A stretch of 64,000 nucleotides of DNA, from assembly GCF_000429665.1 (NCBI RefSeq), contig NZ_AUCH01000008.1, positions 1 through 64,000 of the forward strand, written 5' to 3'. A program made the position numbers and the translations under genes. The first letter of the stretch is position 1; every line of letters starts with the position of its first letter. This stretch comes from Azovibrio restrictus DSM 23866 (GTDB taxonomy: Bacteria > Pseudomonadota > Gammaproteobacteria > Burkholderiales > Rhodocyclaceae). Positions 14,793-27,125 of the stretch are shown piece by piece. A model generated the notes under the pieces. The model made no database searches. It saw only the letters and a program-made list of their open reading frames with translations, and was not told the origin of the DNA.

Positions 14793-16409
14793 ATGATGAC
14801 CATTTCACGCAAACTTGTCCTGGCGATCCTGACCTTTCTTGGCCTGATCGCCACCACGGGCATCGTGGCCCTGGTCCAGCTTGATCATGTGAGCCAGATC
14901 GCGGGGCGCATGGGCGAGCAGGAGCTGCCTTCGGTGCGCTATTCGGGGGCCATGCGGGCCGAGCTCATCGACTTCCGCAACCGCGAGACCCAGCTTCTGG
15001 TGGTGCGTTCCGCTGCCGAAATCGACGAAACCCTGGGGCGGCAGCAGAAGAATGCCGACGATCTGCGCAAGTTCCTGGCGGAGTACGAGAAGCTCATCAC
15101 CCGGGAGTCCCAGCGGCAGTTAATCGCCGAATACCGGCAGCAGCTGGACGCCTACATGAAAACCCATGACCGGCTGGTGGAACTGGTCCGGGCCGGAAAC
15201 ATGGAGGCGGCCCTGGCCTATTTCCGCGCCGAGCAGCGCCAGGCTTTCCGGACCCTGCTGCCGGTGGTGGACCGGATTGTCGAGGATGGGGTGAGCAGCA
15301 GTGATCAGCTGCGCAGCGAGGCCCTTTCGGTGCAGCACATGGCCCGGGTTGGCCTGCTCCTGGCCCTGGTGCTGTCGGTGCTGCTGGGCCTGGGCATGGG
15401 GCTGCTGCTTTACCGGGCCGTGGTGCCTCCCCTGCGGCAGATGCGCGATGGCATGCAGCAGATTGTCGAGACCCGGGACTTCACCCGCCCCATCATCCTG
15501 AAGGGGCACGACGAGGTGGCGGAAACCGCGGCGGCGGTGAACCGGCTCAGTGCCGCCATGGGCGACACCTTGCGGGAGTTCCTGGGCGCCATCCAGCAGG
15601 TTTCGGACATGGCGGCTCGTCTGGCGGTGGCAGCCCGGCAGGTCTCGGGCAGTTCCGCCGAGCAGTCGGAAACGGCCTCTGCCATGGCGGCTTCGGTGGA
15701 ACAGCTGACGGTCAGCATCAACCAGGTGGCGGACAATGCCCAGAGTCTGGCCAGCGCGGCCCGGGATTCGGATGGGGCCGCCGTCGAAGGGGGGGAGGTA
15801 ATGGTCAGCACCATCAACCAGATCCGCGAGATCGGCGGCCGTATCCAGGAAACCGCCCAGTCCATCGAGGCCCTGGGCAGCGCTTCCCGGGAAATCACCT
15901 CCATCGTGCAGGTGATCCGGGAGGTGGCCGACCAGACCAATCTGCTGGCCCTCAACGCCGCCATCGAGGCTGCTCGGGCCGGGGAGCAGGGCCGGGGCTT
16001 TGCCGTGGTGGCCGACGAGGTGAGGAAGTTGGCGGAACGTACCGCCCTGGCCACTCAGGATATTTCCGCCAAGATTGACGCCATCCAGCGGGGTTCCGAC
16101 GGCGCCGGCGTGCAGATGCAGCAGTCGGTGGCACAGGTGGCCACGGGCATGTCCGGGGTGGATGACGCTGTGGCGGCGGTGGGCCGGATCAAGGCCGGCG
16201 TGGCGCGGGTGGAGTCGGATGTGGAAGCCATCTCCGATGCGCTCCGGGAGCAGGGCATTGCCAGTAACGAGATTGCCGGCCGGGTGGAAAAGGTGGCCCA
16301 GATCAGCGAGGCCAATTGCCGCAGTGCCGAGGAGGCCGCCGAGTTGTCCCGGGAACTGGCCAGCCTCACCGAGCGCCTGCGCGCCACCGCTTCCCTCTAC
16401 CGGGTCTGA
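14793..16409 (+). CDS. methyl-accepting chemotaxis protein
   Basis: A 538-residue chemoreceptor. Residues 8-30 form the first membrane helix; a periplasmic region of about 150 residues resembles the four-helix-bundle sensor (4HB_MCP); a second helix lies near residue 190. Next come a HAMP domain and the long signalling coiled coil, whose hairpin tip contains VADQTNLLALNAAIEAARAGEQGRGFAVVADEVRKLAERT. No CheR-binding pentapeptide is present at the C-terminus. The ligand is unknown. The start is one of two adjacent ATGs; AGAGG lies just upstream. No other chemotaxis gene is adjacent. Confidence 0.93.
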   Translation: MMTISRKLVLAILTFLGLIATTGIVALVQLDHVSQIAGRMGEQELPSVRYSGAMRAELIDFRNRETQLLVVRSAAEIDETLGRQQKNADDLRKFLAEYEKLITRESQRQLIAEYRQQLDAYMKTHDRLVELVRAGNMEAALAYFRAEQRQAFRTLLPVVDRIVEDGVSSSDQLRSEALSVQHMARVGLLLALVLSVLLGLGMGLLLYRAVVPPLRQMRDGMQQIVETRDFTRPIILKGHDEVAETAAAVNRLSAAMGDTLREFLGAIQQVSDMAARLAVAARQVSGSSAEQSETASAMAASVEQLTVSINQVADNAQSLASAARDSDGAAVEGGEVMVSTINQIREIGGRIQETAQSIEALGSASREITSIVQVIREVADQTNLLALNAAIEAARAGEQGRGFAVVADEVRKLAERTALATQDISAKIDAIQRGSDGAGVQMQQSVAQVATGMSGVDDAVAAVGRIKAGVARVESDVEAISDALREQGIASNEIAGRVEKVAQISEANCRSAEEAAELSRELASLTERLRATASLYRV

Positions 16410-16502
16410 GTTTTTCCGGGGGCCCGGCCGCATCGGCGGGGGTCCCCGGTGCCAAAGCCTGAGTTCTTCCCTTCTTCCCCGGCTTGGGCCGGTACCAGGA
16501 TT

Positions 16503-17426
16503 TCAGCTCCGGATGCCGGGGGAAGATTCCAGGTGGGCCGCTGCGGTTTCCAGCATTTCGAGAAAGGCCCGGGTCTTGGCCGGCAGCAGGCGGCGGCCGG
16601 GGTAGACGGCCCAGGCCGTGGGGGAGGGCAGTTGCCAGCCGGGCAGCACCCGGCGCAGCTCGCCCCGCCGCAGGGCCGGGCTGGCCAGGGCGTCGGGCAC
16701 GGCAGCGATGCCGGCGCCGGCCCGGGCCAGGTGGATCAGGGTTTCCGGGGAGTTGGCGGCAATGCGCCCGGGTGGCCGTCCTTCCCAGCTCTGGGCCTGG
16801 TTGGTCAGCCGCCAGCCCGGGTATTCCCCATCCCGGCGCAGTAGATACAGGGCTTCATGGGTCATCAGGGCGTCCGGTGTTGGCGGATCGCCCCGTTCTG
16901 CCAGATAGGCCGGGGCGGCGTAGAGGCTGACGCTGAAGCAGGCCAGACGCCGCGCCACCAGCAGATTGTCGTCGGGCAGCTCGCCCATGCGCACGGCCAG
17001 ATCGAAGTTCTCCCCGAGCAGGTCCACCCGCCGGGGCGACAGGTCCAGTTCCAGTTGCACCCCCGGATGCAGGGCCGCAAAGGCGGCCAGGCTGTCCGCC
17101 AGCAGCAGGTTGGCGATGTCGCTGGGCATGGAGACCCGCAGCCGTCCCGTGGGGCGGGCCTGCCGGTGTTCGCTCAGGGCGGCCACGGCATCCACCTCGG
17201 CGGCCACCTGGAGCGCGTGCTGCAGCAGGTGCTCGCCGAATTCCGTGAGCCGCAGGCGCCGGGTGGTGCGCAGCATCAAGCGCTCCCCCAGGCGTTCTTC
17301 CAGCTGGGTGATGCGGCGGGAAACGGTGGAGCGGGGCAGGGCAAGCTGGTCGGCGGCGCGGCTGAAACTGCCCAGGCTGGCTACCCGGGCGAAGATGAGC
17401 AGGTCGTTGGCGTCTAACTGTTCCAT
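16503..17426 (-). CDS. LysR-family transcriptional regulator
   Basis: A 307-residue regulator with an N-terminal winged helix (residues 5-65, FARVASLGSFSRAADQLALPRSTVSRRI) and a C-terminal effector-binding domain (LRVSMPSDIANLLLADS onwards) of the CrgA/AaeR type. It is divergent from azoR-pirin, 93 bases away, the usual layout where a LysR protein controls its neighbour. It would respond to an unknown effector, perhaps a quinone or electrophile. The internal ATG at 17426 starts the helix cleanly. Confidence 0.9.
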   Translation of the reverse strand: MEQLDANDLLIFARVASLGSFSRAADQLALPRSTVSRRITQLEERLGERLMLRTTRRLRLTEFGEHLLQHALQVAAEVDAVAALSEHRQARPTGRLRVSMPSDIANLLLADSLAAFAALHPGVQLELDLSPRRVDLLGENFDLAVRMGELPDDNLLVARRLACFSVSLYAAPAYLAERGDPPTPDALMTHEALYLLRRDGEYPGWRLTNQAQSWEGRPPGRIAANSPETLIHLARAGAGIAAVPDALASPALRRGELRRVLPGWQLPSPTAWAVYPGRRLLPAKTRAFLEMLETAAAHLESSPGIRS

Positions 17427-17519
17427 CGTTGCACCAATCTTATCCATTTCATGGGCTTCTGTAGCGCAGTGCTGACGAATAAAGTGAGGCCGTACCCACT
17501 TTTATCAGGAGTCATCGCC

Positions 17520-18116
17520 ATGAACATTCTGCAAGTCAATGCCAGCGCCCGTCGGGACGGTCAATCCACCCATCTGGCCAACAGCATCGTGGAGCGGCTG
17601 CGGGCCCGCCATCCGGAAGCCCGGCTGACCCGGCGGGACCTGGCTGTCCAGCCTCATCCCCTGCTCGACGAGGCTGCCCTGGGGGCCCTGTTCACCCCGG
17701 CCGAACAACGCACCCCGGAGCAGGCTGCCCGGGTGGCCCTGGATGATGCCCTGATTGCCGAAATCCAGGCCGCCGATCTGGTGGTGCTGGGGGTGCCCAT
17801 GTACAACTTCGGGGTGTCGGTGCAGTTCAAGAGCTGGATCGACGCCATTTCCCGGGCCCGGGTCACCTTCCAGTACACGGAGAATGGCCCCGAGGGGCTG
17901 CTCCGGGGCAAGACCGTCTATGTGGCCCTGGCCGCCGGGGGCATGCATAAGGACAGTGACCGGGACAGCATCGTGCCCTTCCTGAAGACCATCCTGGGTT
18001 TTCTCGGAATGAGCGATGTGCGCTTCATCCATGCCGAAGGTCTGGCCATGGGTGAGGCAGCCGTGCAGCAGGCGTTTGCCCGGGCCGAGCAGGACATCGA
18101 GGCCGCCCTGGCCTGA
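17520..18116 (+). CDS. azoR: FMN-dependent NADH:quinone reductase / azoreductase
   Basis: The 198-residue flavodoxin-like protein has an N-terminal MNILQVNASARRDGQSTHL phosphate-binding loop for FMN, PMYNFGVSVQFKSWID and VALAAGGMHKDS, all characteristic of AzoR. These enzymes reduce quinones and azo compounds with NADH in the cytoplasm. The ATG at 17520 follows CAGGAG. The downstream pirin gene begins 22 bases after its stop, so they form an operon, probably controlled by the divergent LysR. Confidence 0.93.
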   Translation: MNILQVNASARRDGQSTHLANSIVERLRARHPEARLTRRDLAVQPHPLLDEAALGALFTPAEQRTPEQAARVALDDALIAEIQAADLVVLGVPMYNFGVSVQFKSWIDAISRARVTFQYTENGPEGLLRGKTVYVALAAGGMHKDSDRDSIVPFLKTILGFLGMSDVRFIHAEGLAMGEAAVQQAFARAEQDIEAALA

Positions 18117-18137
18117 AACTGGAAAAAGGAGTCAGCC

Positions 18138-19013
18138 ATGAATGCCATTGCTCTCAAGGAAGAACGGGTCACCTTCAGCCGCCGCCTGGAACAGCGGGTC
18201 AGCGGCAGGGAGACTGCCGATGGAGCCGGGGTCCGTCTGACCCGGGTCCTGGGCCAGGCCCTGCAGCGGCGCCTGGACCCTTACCTGATGCTGGACGCCT
18301 TCGGCAGCGACAAGCCCGACGACTACATCGCCGGCTTTCCCGACCATCCGCACCGGGGCTTCGAGACGGTGACCTACATGATCAGCGGCCGCATGCGACA
18401 CCGGGACAGCGCTGGTCACGAAGGTCTGCTGGAAAACGGTGGTGTCCAGTGGATGACGGCGGGGCGGGGCATCATCCATTCGGAGATTCCCGAGCAGGAG
18501 GAAGGGCGCATGGAAGGCTTTCAGCTCTGGCTCAACCTGCCGGCCCGGGACAAGCTGGCGGCACCCTGGTACCAGGATTTCCCGGCCGCCAGCCTGCCGC
18601 GCTTCAGCACGGCCCAGGGGGTGGAAGTGACGGTGATCGCCGGCTCCAGCCACGGGGTGGATGGCGTGGTGCGGCGCGAAGCCACGGCGCCCCTGTATCT
18701 GGATCTGCATCTGCCGCCGGGGGCCGGGTTCTCCCAGTCCCTGCCCGCCGGTCACAATGCCTTCCTCTATGTCTACCGGGGGACGGTGACGGTGGCCGGA
18801 GAGGAACTGCCTGTCCGGCATATGGGCATACTGGGCGCCGGGGACGAGGCCGACGGGGTTTCCCTGCAGGCGGGTGCGGCAGGCGCCCGGGTGCTGCTGG
18901 TGGCCGGCCAGCCCCTGGGCGAGCCCATCGCCCAGTACGGGCCCTTCGTGATGAACACCGAGCAGGAGATCTACCAGACCCTGCAGGATTATCGGGAAGG
19001 GCGGCTGGCCTGA
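18138..19013 (+). CDS. pirin family protein
   Basis: A 291-residue bicupin with the pirin N-terminal metal-site motifs FPDHPHRGFETVTYM and HRDSAGHEG, QWMTAGRGIIHSE, and the C-terminal cupin VLLVAGQPLGEPI. Pirins bind Fe or Mn; some have quercetinase activity and others affect redox regulation. Its place next to azoR and a LysR gene suggests a role in handling quinones or aromatic stress compounds. A hairpin follows 20 bases after the stop. Confidence 0.92.
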   Translation: MNAIALKEERVTFSRRLEQRVSGRETADGAGVRLTRVLGQALQRRLDPYLMLDAFGSDKPDDYIAGFPDHPHRGFETVTYMISGRMRHRDSAGHEGLLENGGVQWMTAGRGIIHSEIPEQEEGRMEGFQLWLNLPARDKLAAPWYQDFPAASLPRFSTAQGVEVTVIAGSSHGVDGVVRREATAPLYLDLHLPPGAGFSQSLPAGHNAFLYVYRGTVTVAGEELPVRHMGILGAGDEADGVSLQAGAAGARVLLVAGQPLGEPIAQYGPFVMNTEQEIYQTLQDYREGRLA

Positions 19014-19033
19014 AAGCCAGCGTCCTGATGTGC

Positions 19034-19061
19034 CAGGGCCCCGTCCGGAGACGGGGCCCTG
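19034..19061. terminator. strong hairpin between pirin and metH
   Basis: A perfect 12-base-pair stem (CAGGGCCCCGTC/GACGGGGCCCTG) with a CGGA loop lies between converging genes. It lacks a T run but the CGGA-type tetraloop makes it very stable. It could limit read-through in both directions. Confidence 0.65.
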
Positions 19062-19092
19062 TGCATGTTCCCGAGTGCTCAGGTCCTGCTCA

Positions 19093-22770
<3,678 letters not shown>

Positions 22771-22811
22771 GGACTACCTCGGCGAATGTCAGTACAGGGC
22801 CGGGGCGCCGC

Positions 22812-22857
22812 AAAAAAGCGAACGGCGCCACAAACCCGGGGGTTCGCGAGCGCCGTT
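22812..22857 (-). terminator. expression platform terminator of the SAH riboswitch
   Basis: On the minus strand AACGGCGC (22857-22850) can pair with GCGCCGTT (22828-22821), followed by CGC and six T. The first arm is also the 3' strand of the aptamer. SAH binding should therefore hold this arm in the aptamer and prevent the terminator, switching metH on. Confidence 0.75.
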
Positions 22858-22919
22858 GATGATTGCCGAGCCTGGCCCGCGTACCGGAAAAACCGGACGG
22901 GTCGCAGCGCTCCTCGGCA
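22842..22919 (-). ncRNA. S-adenosylhomocysteine riboswitch aptamer upstream of metH
   Basis: On the minus strand the conserved core GCCGAGGAGCGCTGCGACC is followed by a variable hairpin (CCGGTTTTTCCGG) and then GCCAGGCTCGGC, closing P1, and AACGGCGCTCGC, which gives the pseudoknot pairing with GAGCGCTG-like bases. This matches the SAH riboswitch consensus known before ahcY, metH and metE in proteobacteria. The location in the metH leader, 72 bases from its ATG, fits the known class. Confidence 0.93.
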
Positions 22920-23062
22920 GGGGCGCAAGTTTACTTTCAGGTGGCGGAACTGCCAAGTCCAAAGTTATATAAAACAGGCGCTTCCGTCCATTTTCCGGAA
23001 AAGCTTCGTGTAAGTATTCTGTAATATGCTGCAACACCCCAACGCCGGACGTATTGCCCATC

Positions 23063-23455
23063 ATGAAACAATTACAGCCCCGGGAGGCCCACGCCTACCT
23101 GAAGGACAACCCCGAAGCCCTGTTCATCGACTGCCGCAGCGAGATGGAATTCCTTTTTGTCGGTCACCCCCAGGGGGCCACCCATGTACCCTGGAATGAC
23201 GGGCCCGACTGGGAGGTGAATCCCCATTTCGTGGCCGACGTGAAGAAATTGGCGGGTAACGGCCTGGAGCGGCCGGTGGTGGTGATCTGCCGCAGCGGCC
23301 AGCGCTCCTTCCTGGCCGGGGAGGCCCTGGAAGCCGCTGGCTTCGTGGAAGTGGTGAACGTGGTGCATGGCTTCGAAGGGGAGCTGGACGAACAGCACCA
23401 CCGCAGCAGCCGTTCCGGCTGGCGCTTTGACGGTCTGCCCTGGGAACAGTCCTGA
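23063..23455 (+). CDS. rhodanese-like sulfurtransferase
   Basis: A 130-residue single-domain rhodanese. The active-site loop CRSGQRS holds the catalytic Cys76; an early DCRSEMEF and the C-terminal GFEGELDEQHH segment match the small cytoplasmic betaproteobacterial rhodaneses. It would carry sulfur as a persulfide for thiosulfate detoxification or sulfur delivery. ATG 23063 is preferred over the upstream in-frame alternative because it starts the domain directly. It is divergent from metH and convergent with the bcr gene. Confidence 0.9.
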   Translation: MKQLQPREAHAYLKDNPEALFIDCRSEMEFLFVGHPQGATHVPWNDGPDWEVNPHFVADVKKLAGNGLERPVVVICRSGQRSFLAGEALEAAGFVEVVNVVHGFEGELDEQHHRSSRSGWRFDGLPWEQS

Positions 23456-23468
23456 GCCGGACTTGAGA

Positions 23469-24674
23469 TCAGCGCCGTTCCTGGCGCAGGTGCGTCCAGA
23501 TCATCAAGGCGCCCAGGGAACCCAGTCCCGCCATGCCCAGGGCCAGCCCCAGGCGGCTGTGCCACAGGGCCGGGGCCACGAAGGCGGCGATACAGGCGCT
23601 CACCAGGGTCTGCAGAAAACTCTGGCAGGAAGCTGCCATGCCCCGGTTGTCCGGAAACAGGTCCAGGGCCCGCAGGGTGATGGTGGGCATGGCCAGTGAC
23701 ATGCCCAGGGTGTAGCCGGCCAGGGGCAGCACGGCAGCCAGGCGCGCGCCGGGCAGGAAGCCGGACACCAGCAGATTGCCCAGGGCCGCCAGGGCCATCA
23801 GGCAAAAGGCGGTGAGCAGGGTGCGGGGCTGGCTCCAGCGGCCGGCCACCCGGCCCGAGAGCCAGGCGCCGCTCATCATGCCGGCCATGGCGGGCAGGAA
23901 CAGCCAGTGGAATTCGGTGGCGGCCAGCCCCAGGTGTTCCCGGATGAAGACCGGGGCCGACAGCACATAGACGAAGAATCCCCCGAAGAAGGTGCCTATG
24001 CCGGCCGAAGCGGCCACGAAACCCCCATGTCCCAGGACCCGCAGGTAATTGCGCAGCAGGGGCAGGGGGGCCAGGGGTTGCCGTCGTTCCGGGGCCAGAC
24101 TTTCGGGCAGATGGCGCCAGCACAGGCCGGCCAGCAGCAGGGCGCCCAGGGCGAGAAAGGCGAAGATGGCGCGCCAGCCGGCCAGGCCCAGGAGCCAGCC
24201 GCCTATCATGGGGGCGACGGCCGGGGCCACGGCGAACATGATGGCGATGTGGGAGATCAGGCGCTGGGCTGCCGGCCCCTGGTAAAGATCCCGCACCATG
24301 GCCCGGCTCACCACCATGCCGGCCCCGGCCGACAGCCCCTGCAGGCAGCGCATCAGCCAGAGTACCTCGATGCTGCCGGCCAGGGCGCAGCCCAGGGAGG
24401 CCAGGGCGTAGACGGCGAGGCCGGCCAGGATCACCCGGCGCCGGCCGAAGCTGTCGGACAGGGCCCCGTGCCACAGGGTCATGAGCCCGAAGGTGAACAG
24501 GTAGACGGACAGGGTCTGCTGGATCTGCAGGCTGTCCGCCCCCAGGGCGGCGCCCATTTCCGGAAAGGCCGGCAGATAGGTGTCGATGCTGAACGGGCCC
24601 ACGGCGGCCAGGGCCGCGAGCAGCATGGTGAGGCCCAGGCTGGCCCGGGGCGGATGGGGCGTTTGGGGATTCAT
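23469..24674 (-). CDS. Bcr/CflA family multidrug efflux transporter
   Basis: A 401-residue MFS antiporter with 12 predicted membrane helices. The signature loop GALSDSFGRRRVILAG after helix 2 and the VSRAMVRDLYQG motif of helix 4-5 identify the DHA1 Bcr/CflA group, which exports drugs such as bicyclomycin, chloramphenicol or cysteine-related compounds. Its ATG overlaps the comM stop by 4 bases, so it is translated with comM although the functions seem unrelated. Confidence 0.92.
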   Translation of the reverse strand: MNPQTPHPPRASLGLTMLLAALAAVGPFSIDTYLPAFPEMGAALGADSLQIQQTLSVYLFTFGLMTLWHGALSDSFGRRRVILAGLAVYALASLGCALAGSIEVLWLMRCLQGLSAGAGMVVSRAMVRDLYQGPAAQRLISHIAIMFAVAPAVAPMIGGWLLGLAGWRAIFAFLALGALLLAGLCWRHLPESLAPERRQPLAPLPLLRNYLRVLGHGGFVAASAGIGTFFGGFFVYVLSAPVFIREHLGLAATEFHWLFLPAMAGMMSGAWLSGRVAGRWSQPRTLLTAFCLMALAALGNLLVSGFLPGARLAAVLPLAGYTLGMSLAMPTITLRALDLFPDNRGMAASCQSFLQTLVSACIAAFVAPALWHSRLGLALGMAGLGSLGALMIWTHLRQERR

Positions 24675-26179
24675 GGATTTTCGTTGAAGGGGCGGCGGTA
24701 CTGGAGGGCTTCCGCCAGATGCAGTTTTTCCACCCGGGGGCTGCCGGCCAGGTCGGCAATGGTGCGCGCCACCTTGAGGACCCGGTGCCAGGAGCGGGCC
24801 GAGAGATCCAGGCGGGCCGCCGCCTGCTGCAGCAGGCCCAGGGCTTCCCCCGTGGCCTCGGCCCGGGATTCCACCTGGCCTGGCTCCAGGCGGGCATTGC
24901 AGCAGCCCTGGCGCTGCTGCTGCAGGGCCAGGGCTGCTTCCACCCGGGGCCGGACGCTGGCCGAGCTCTCGCCGCCCCCGGCCCGGGCCAGGGTGTCCGC
25001 GTCCAGGGCCGGCACCTCGATGAGCAGGTCCATGCGGTCCAGGATGGGCCCGGAGATGCGGCTCCGGTAGCGGCGGATCTGGTCCGGGGTACAGCGGCAG
25101 CGGCCGTTGGGATGGCCCTGCCAGCCGCAGGGGCAGGGGTTCATGGCCGCCACCAGCTGGAAGCGGGCGGGAAAGGTGGCATGGCGGGCGGCCCGGGCGA
25201 TGTGGATTTCCCCCCGTTCCAGGGGCTCCCGCAGGCTCTCCAGGACCTTGCGGTCAAATTCGGGAAATTCGTCCAGGAACAGGATGCCCTGGGTGGCGAG
25301 GCTGATTTCCCCGGGCCGGGGCGGACTGCCGCCACCTACCAGGGCCACGGCCGAAGCGGTGGCGTGGGGGGCCCGGTAGGGCCGCTGGCGGAAGCAGCCG
25401 GGGTCGAAGCGCCCGGCCAGGGAGAGCACGGCGGCCGATTCCCGGGCAGCTGCATCGTCCAGGGGCGGCAGCAGGCCGGGCAGGCGGGCGGCGAGCATGG
25501 ACTTGCCGGAACCCGGCGGGCCGTAGAGCAGCAGGGAGTGGCCCCCTGCCGCCGCGATTTCCAGCACCCGCCGGGCCTGGGCCTGGCCTTTGACGTCGGC
25601 CAGATCCGGTGGGGTGGTGGCCGGGCTCAGGGGCAGGGGCGTGCCCTCCTGGAGTTCCCCCTGGCCTCGCAGCCAGGCGCAGACTTCCAGCAGGGAACGG
25701 GCGCCAAGCACCTGGCCCTGGCCCGTCAGGGCGGCTTCGTCGACACTGGCCTGGGGCAGGATGAAACTGCTGGCGGCCTGGGGGCCGGAGGTGGCGGCCA
25801 GCACCATGGCGAAGGCCCCCCGCAGGGGCTGCAGGGCGCCGGAGAGGGAAAGCTCCCCGGCGAATTCATGGGCCGGGAGCGCCTGGGCGGGAATCTGCCC
25901 GGAGGCGGCCAGGATGCCCAGGGCCATGGGCAGGTCGTAGCGGCCCGATTCCTTGGGCAGGTCGGCCGGGGCCAGGTTGACGGTGATGCGGCGCTGGGGA
26001 AATTCGAAGCCGGAATTGACGATGGCGGCCCGGACCCGGTCCCGGGCTTCCTTGACCTCCGTATCCGGCAGGCCCACCAGGGTGAAGCTGGGCAAGCCGG
26101 CCGCCAGGTGCACTTCCACCTGCACCCGCGGTGCCTGCAGCCCGTCCAGGCCGCGACACCAGAGGCTGGCCAGGGCCAT
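24671..26179 (-). CDS. comM: ComM/YifB AAA+ helicase-like ATPase (Mg-chelatase family)
   Basis: A 502-residue protein with an N-terminal Lon-like domain (residues 1-150, GLPDTEVKEARDRVRAA), a central AAA+ module with Walker A GPPGSGKS, Walker B ILFLDEFPEF and a Cys-rich MNPCPCGW insertion, and a C-terminal helical domain. ComM helps branch migration during integration of transforming DNA, so this organism may be naturally competent. The gene lies between ubiK and bcr in a tight operon. Confidence 0.93.
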   Translation of the reverse strand: MALASLWCRGLDGLQAPRVQVEVHLAAGLPSFTLVGLPDTEVKEARDRVRAAIVNSGFEFPQRRITVNLAPADLPKESGRYDLPMALGILAASGQIPAQALPAHEFAGELSLSGALQPLRGAFAMVLAATSGPQAASSFILPQASVDEAALTGQGQVLGARSLLEVCAWLRGQGELQEGTPLPLSPATTPPDLADVKGQAQARRVLEIAAAGGHSLLLYGPPGSGKSMLAARLPGLLPPLDDAAARESAAVLSLAGRFDPGCFRQRPYRAPHATASAVALVGGGSPPRPGEISLATQGILFLDEFPEFDRKVLESLREPLERGEIHIARAARHATFPARFQLVAAMNPCPCGWQGHPNGRCRCTPDQIRRYRSRISGPILDRMDLLIEVPALDADTLARAGGGESSASVRPRVEAALALQQQRQGCCNARLEPGQVESRAEATGEALGLLQQAAARLDLSARSWHRVLKVARTIADLAGSPRVEKLHLAEALQYRRPFNENP

Positions 26180-26185
26180 GGAAGG

Positions 26186-26428
26186 TCAGTCTTCCCGCTG
26201 GGCCTTTTCCAGGGTTTCCAGCCGTGCTTCCAGGGCCTGGAGTTTTTCCCGGGTGCGGGCCAGGACCTGGGCCTGGATGTCGAACTCTTCCCGGGTCACC
26301 AGATCCATCTTGGTAAAGAAGCTGCCCATCAGGGCCCGCACATTCTTTTCCACATCCTTGGCCGGGCTGGCGGCGATCAGGGCGCTGATCTTGTTGCTGA
26401 AGTCTTCGAGAACCTTGGGATCGAACAT
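26186..26428 (-). CDS. ubiK: ubiquinone biosynthesis accessory factor UbiK
   Basis: An 80-residue protein of the YqiC/BMFP family. The first half (KVLEDFSNKISALIAASPAKDVEKNVRALM) is amphipathic and membrane-binding; the second half (REEFDIQAQVLARTREKLQALEARLETLE) is a trimeric coiled coil. UbiK supports ubiquinone synthesis under aerobic conditions. It is the first gene of an operon with comM and bcr, 7 bases before comM. Confidence 0.9.
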   Translation of the reverse strand: MFDPKVLEDFSNKISALIAASPAKDVEKNVRALMGSFFTKMDLVTREEFDIQAQVLARTREKLQALEARLETLEKAQRED

Positions 26429-26573
26429 GGGGTCTGCCCTCCTCTAATCAGGCCCGAGTTTACCGTGAAAGTCGGGCCTGGGGCGTGGGGAAGCGGATGC
26501 GGGCCTGGCCTGATCCGTGCCGGCTGCACCGGAGGGTGCCGGCCGTTCGATATGGTGCGCCACCCCGGAGGGG

Positions 26574-26590
26574 CGCACCGCAGTGGTGCA
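26574..26590. promoter_or_regulatory. NtrC-like binding site upstream of glnK
   Basis: GCACC, five bases, GGTGC with flanking C and A matches the NtrC enhancer consensus TGCACC-N5-GGTGCA closely. It lies 63 bases before the sigma-54 promoter, a suitable enhancer distance. A nearby larger inverted repeat (GGTGCGCC to GGCGCACC at 26554-26579) overlaps it. Confidence 0.72.
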
Positions 26591-26652
26591 AAGCCCTTTT
26601 GCGGGTTCCCGACCTATCTGCTAAACCTATGATTAAAAGCGGTTTCTGCTTC

Positions 26653-26668
26653 TGGCACAGTCTCTGCT
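26653..26668 (+). promoter_or_regulatory. sigma-54 promoter of glnK-amtB
   Basis: TGGCACAGTCTCTGCT has the invariant GG and GC separated by exactly 10 bases, as needed for RNA polymerase with RpoN. It lies 106 bases before the glnK ATG. Together with the NtrC-like site it predicts induction at low nitrogen. Confidence 0.8.
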
Positions 26669-26773
26669 ATTGCTGTGCTGCAAGATTCTTTTCAATGCTT
26701 TACAGCAGTTTCGCTTCCGTTCCGGCCGGAGGGGGCGAAAGGAAAAAGCAATTTTTTAGCGAGGAAACTACCC

Positions 26774-27112
26774 ATGAAATTCGTAACCGCCATCATCAAG
26801 CCGTTCAAGCTTGACGAAGTGCGTGAAGCCCTGTCCGCCATCGGCGTGCAAGGCATCACCGTTACCGAGGTTAAGGGCTTCGGCCGGCAAAAGGGGCACA
26901 CGGAGCTGTATCGCGGCGCCGAGTACGTGGTCGATTTTCTGCCCAAGGTGAAAATCGAGGCTGCCATCAAGAACGAGCTGCTGGACCAGGTCATCGAGGC
27001 CATCGAAAAGTCCGCCAGCACCGGCAAGATCGGCGACGGCAAGATCTTCGTCTCCGATCTGGAACAGGTCATCCGTATCCGCACCGGTGAAACCGGTGAA
27101 GACGCCCTCTAA
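26774..27112 (+). CDS. glnK: PII nitrogen-regulatory protein
   Basis: A 112-residue PII protein with KFVTAIIKPFKLDEVREAL at the start, the T-loop GRQKGHTELYRGAEYVVDF with the uridylylation site Tyr51, and TGKIGDGKIFV. It senses 2-oxoglutarate and ATP/ADP and in its unmodified state blocks AmtB. The gene sits 13 bases before amtB in the classic glnK-amtB arrangement. The ATG at 26774 follows GAGGAAAC. Confidence 0.96.
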   Translation: MKFVTAIIKPFKLDEVREALSAIGVQGITVTEVKGFGRQKGHTELYRGAEYVVDFLPKVKIEAAIKNELLDQVIEAIEKSASTGKIGDGKIFVSDLEQVIRIRTGETGEDAL

Positions 27113-27125
27113 GGAGAGTCCCATC

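Noticed and set aside
17427..17519. LysR binding site between the LysR gene and azoR
   Set aside because: Several T-N11-A matches are possible but none has convincing dyad symmetry, so none was listed as a site.
26521..26545. A second NtrC site upstream of the first
   Set aside because: TGCACC and GGTGCC-type halves are present but the spacing is off by one or more bases.
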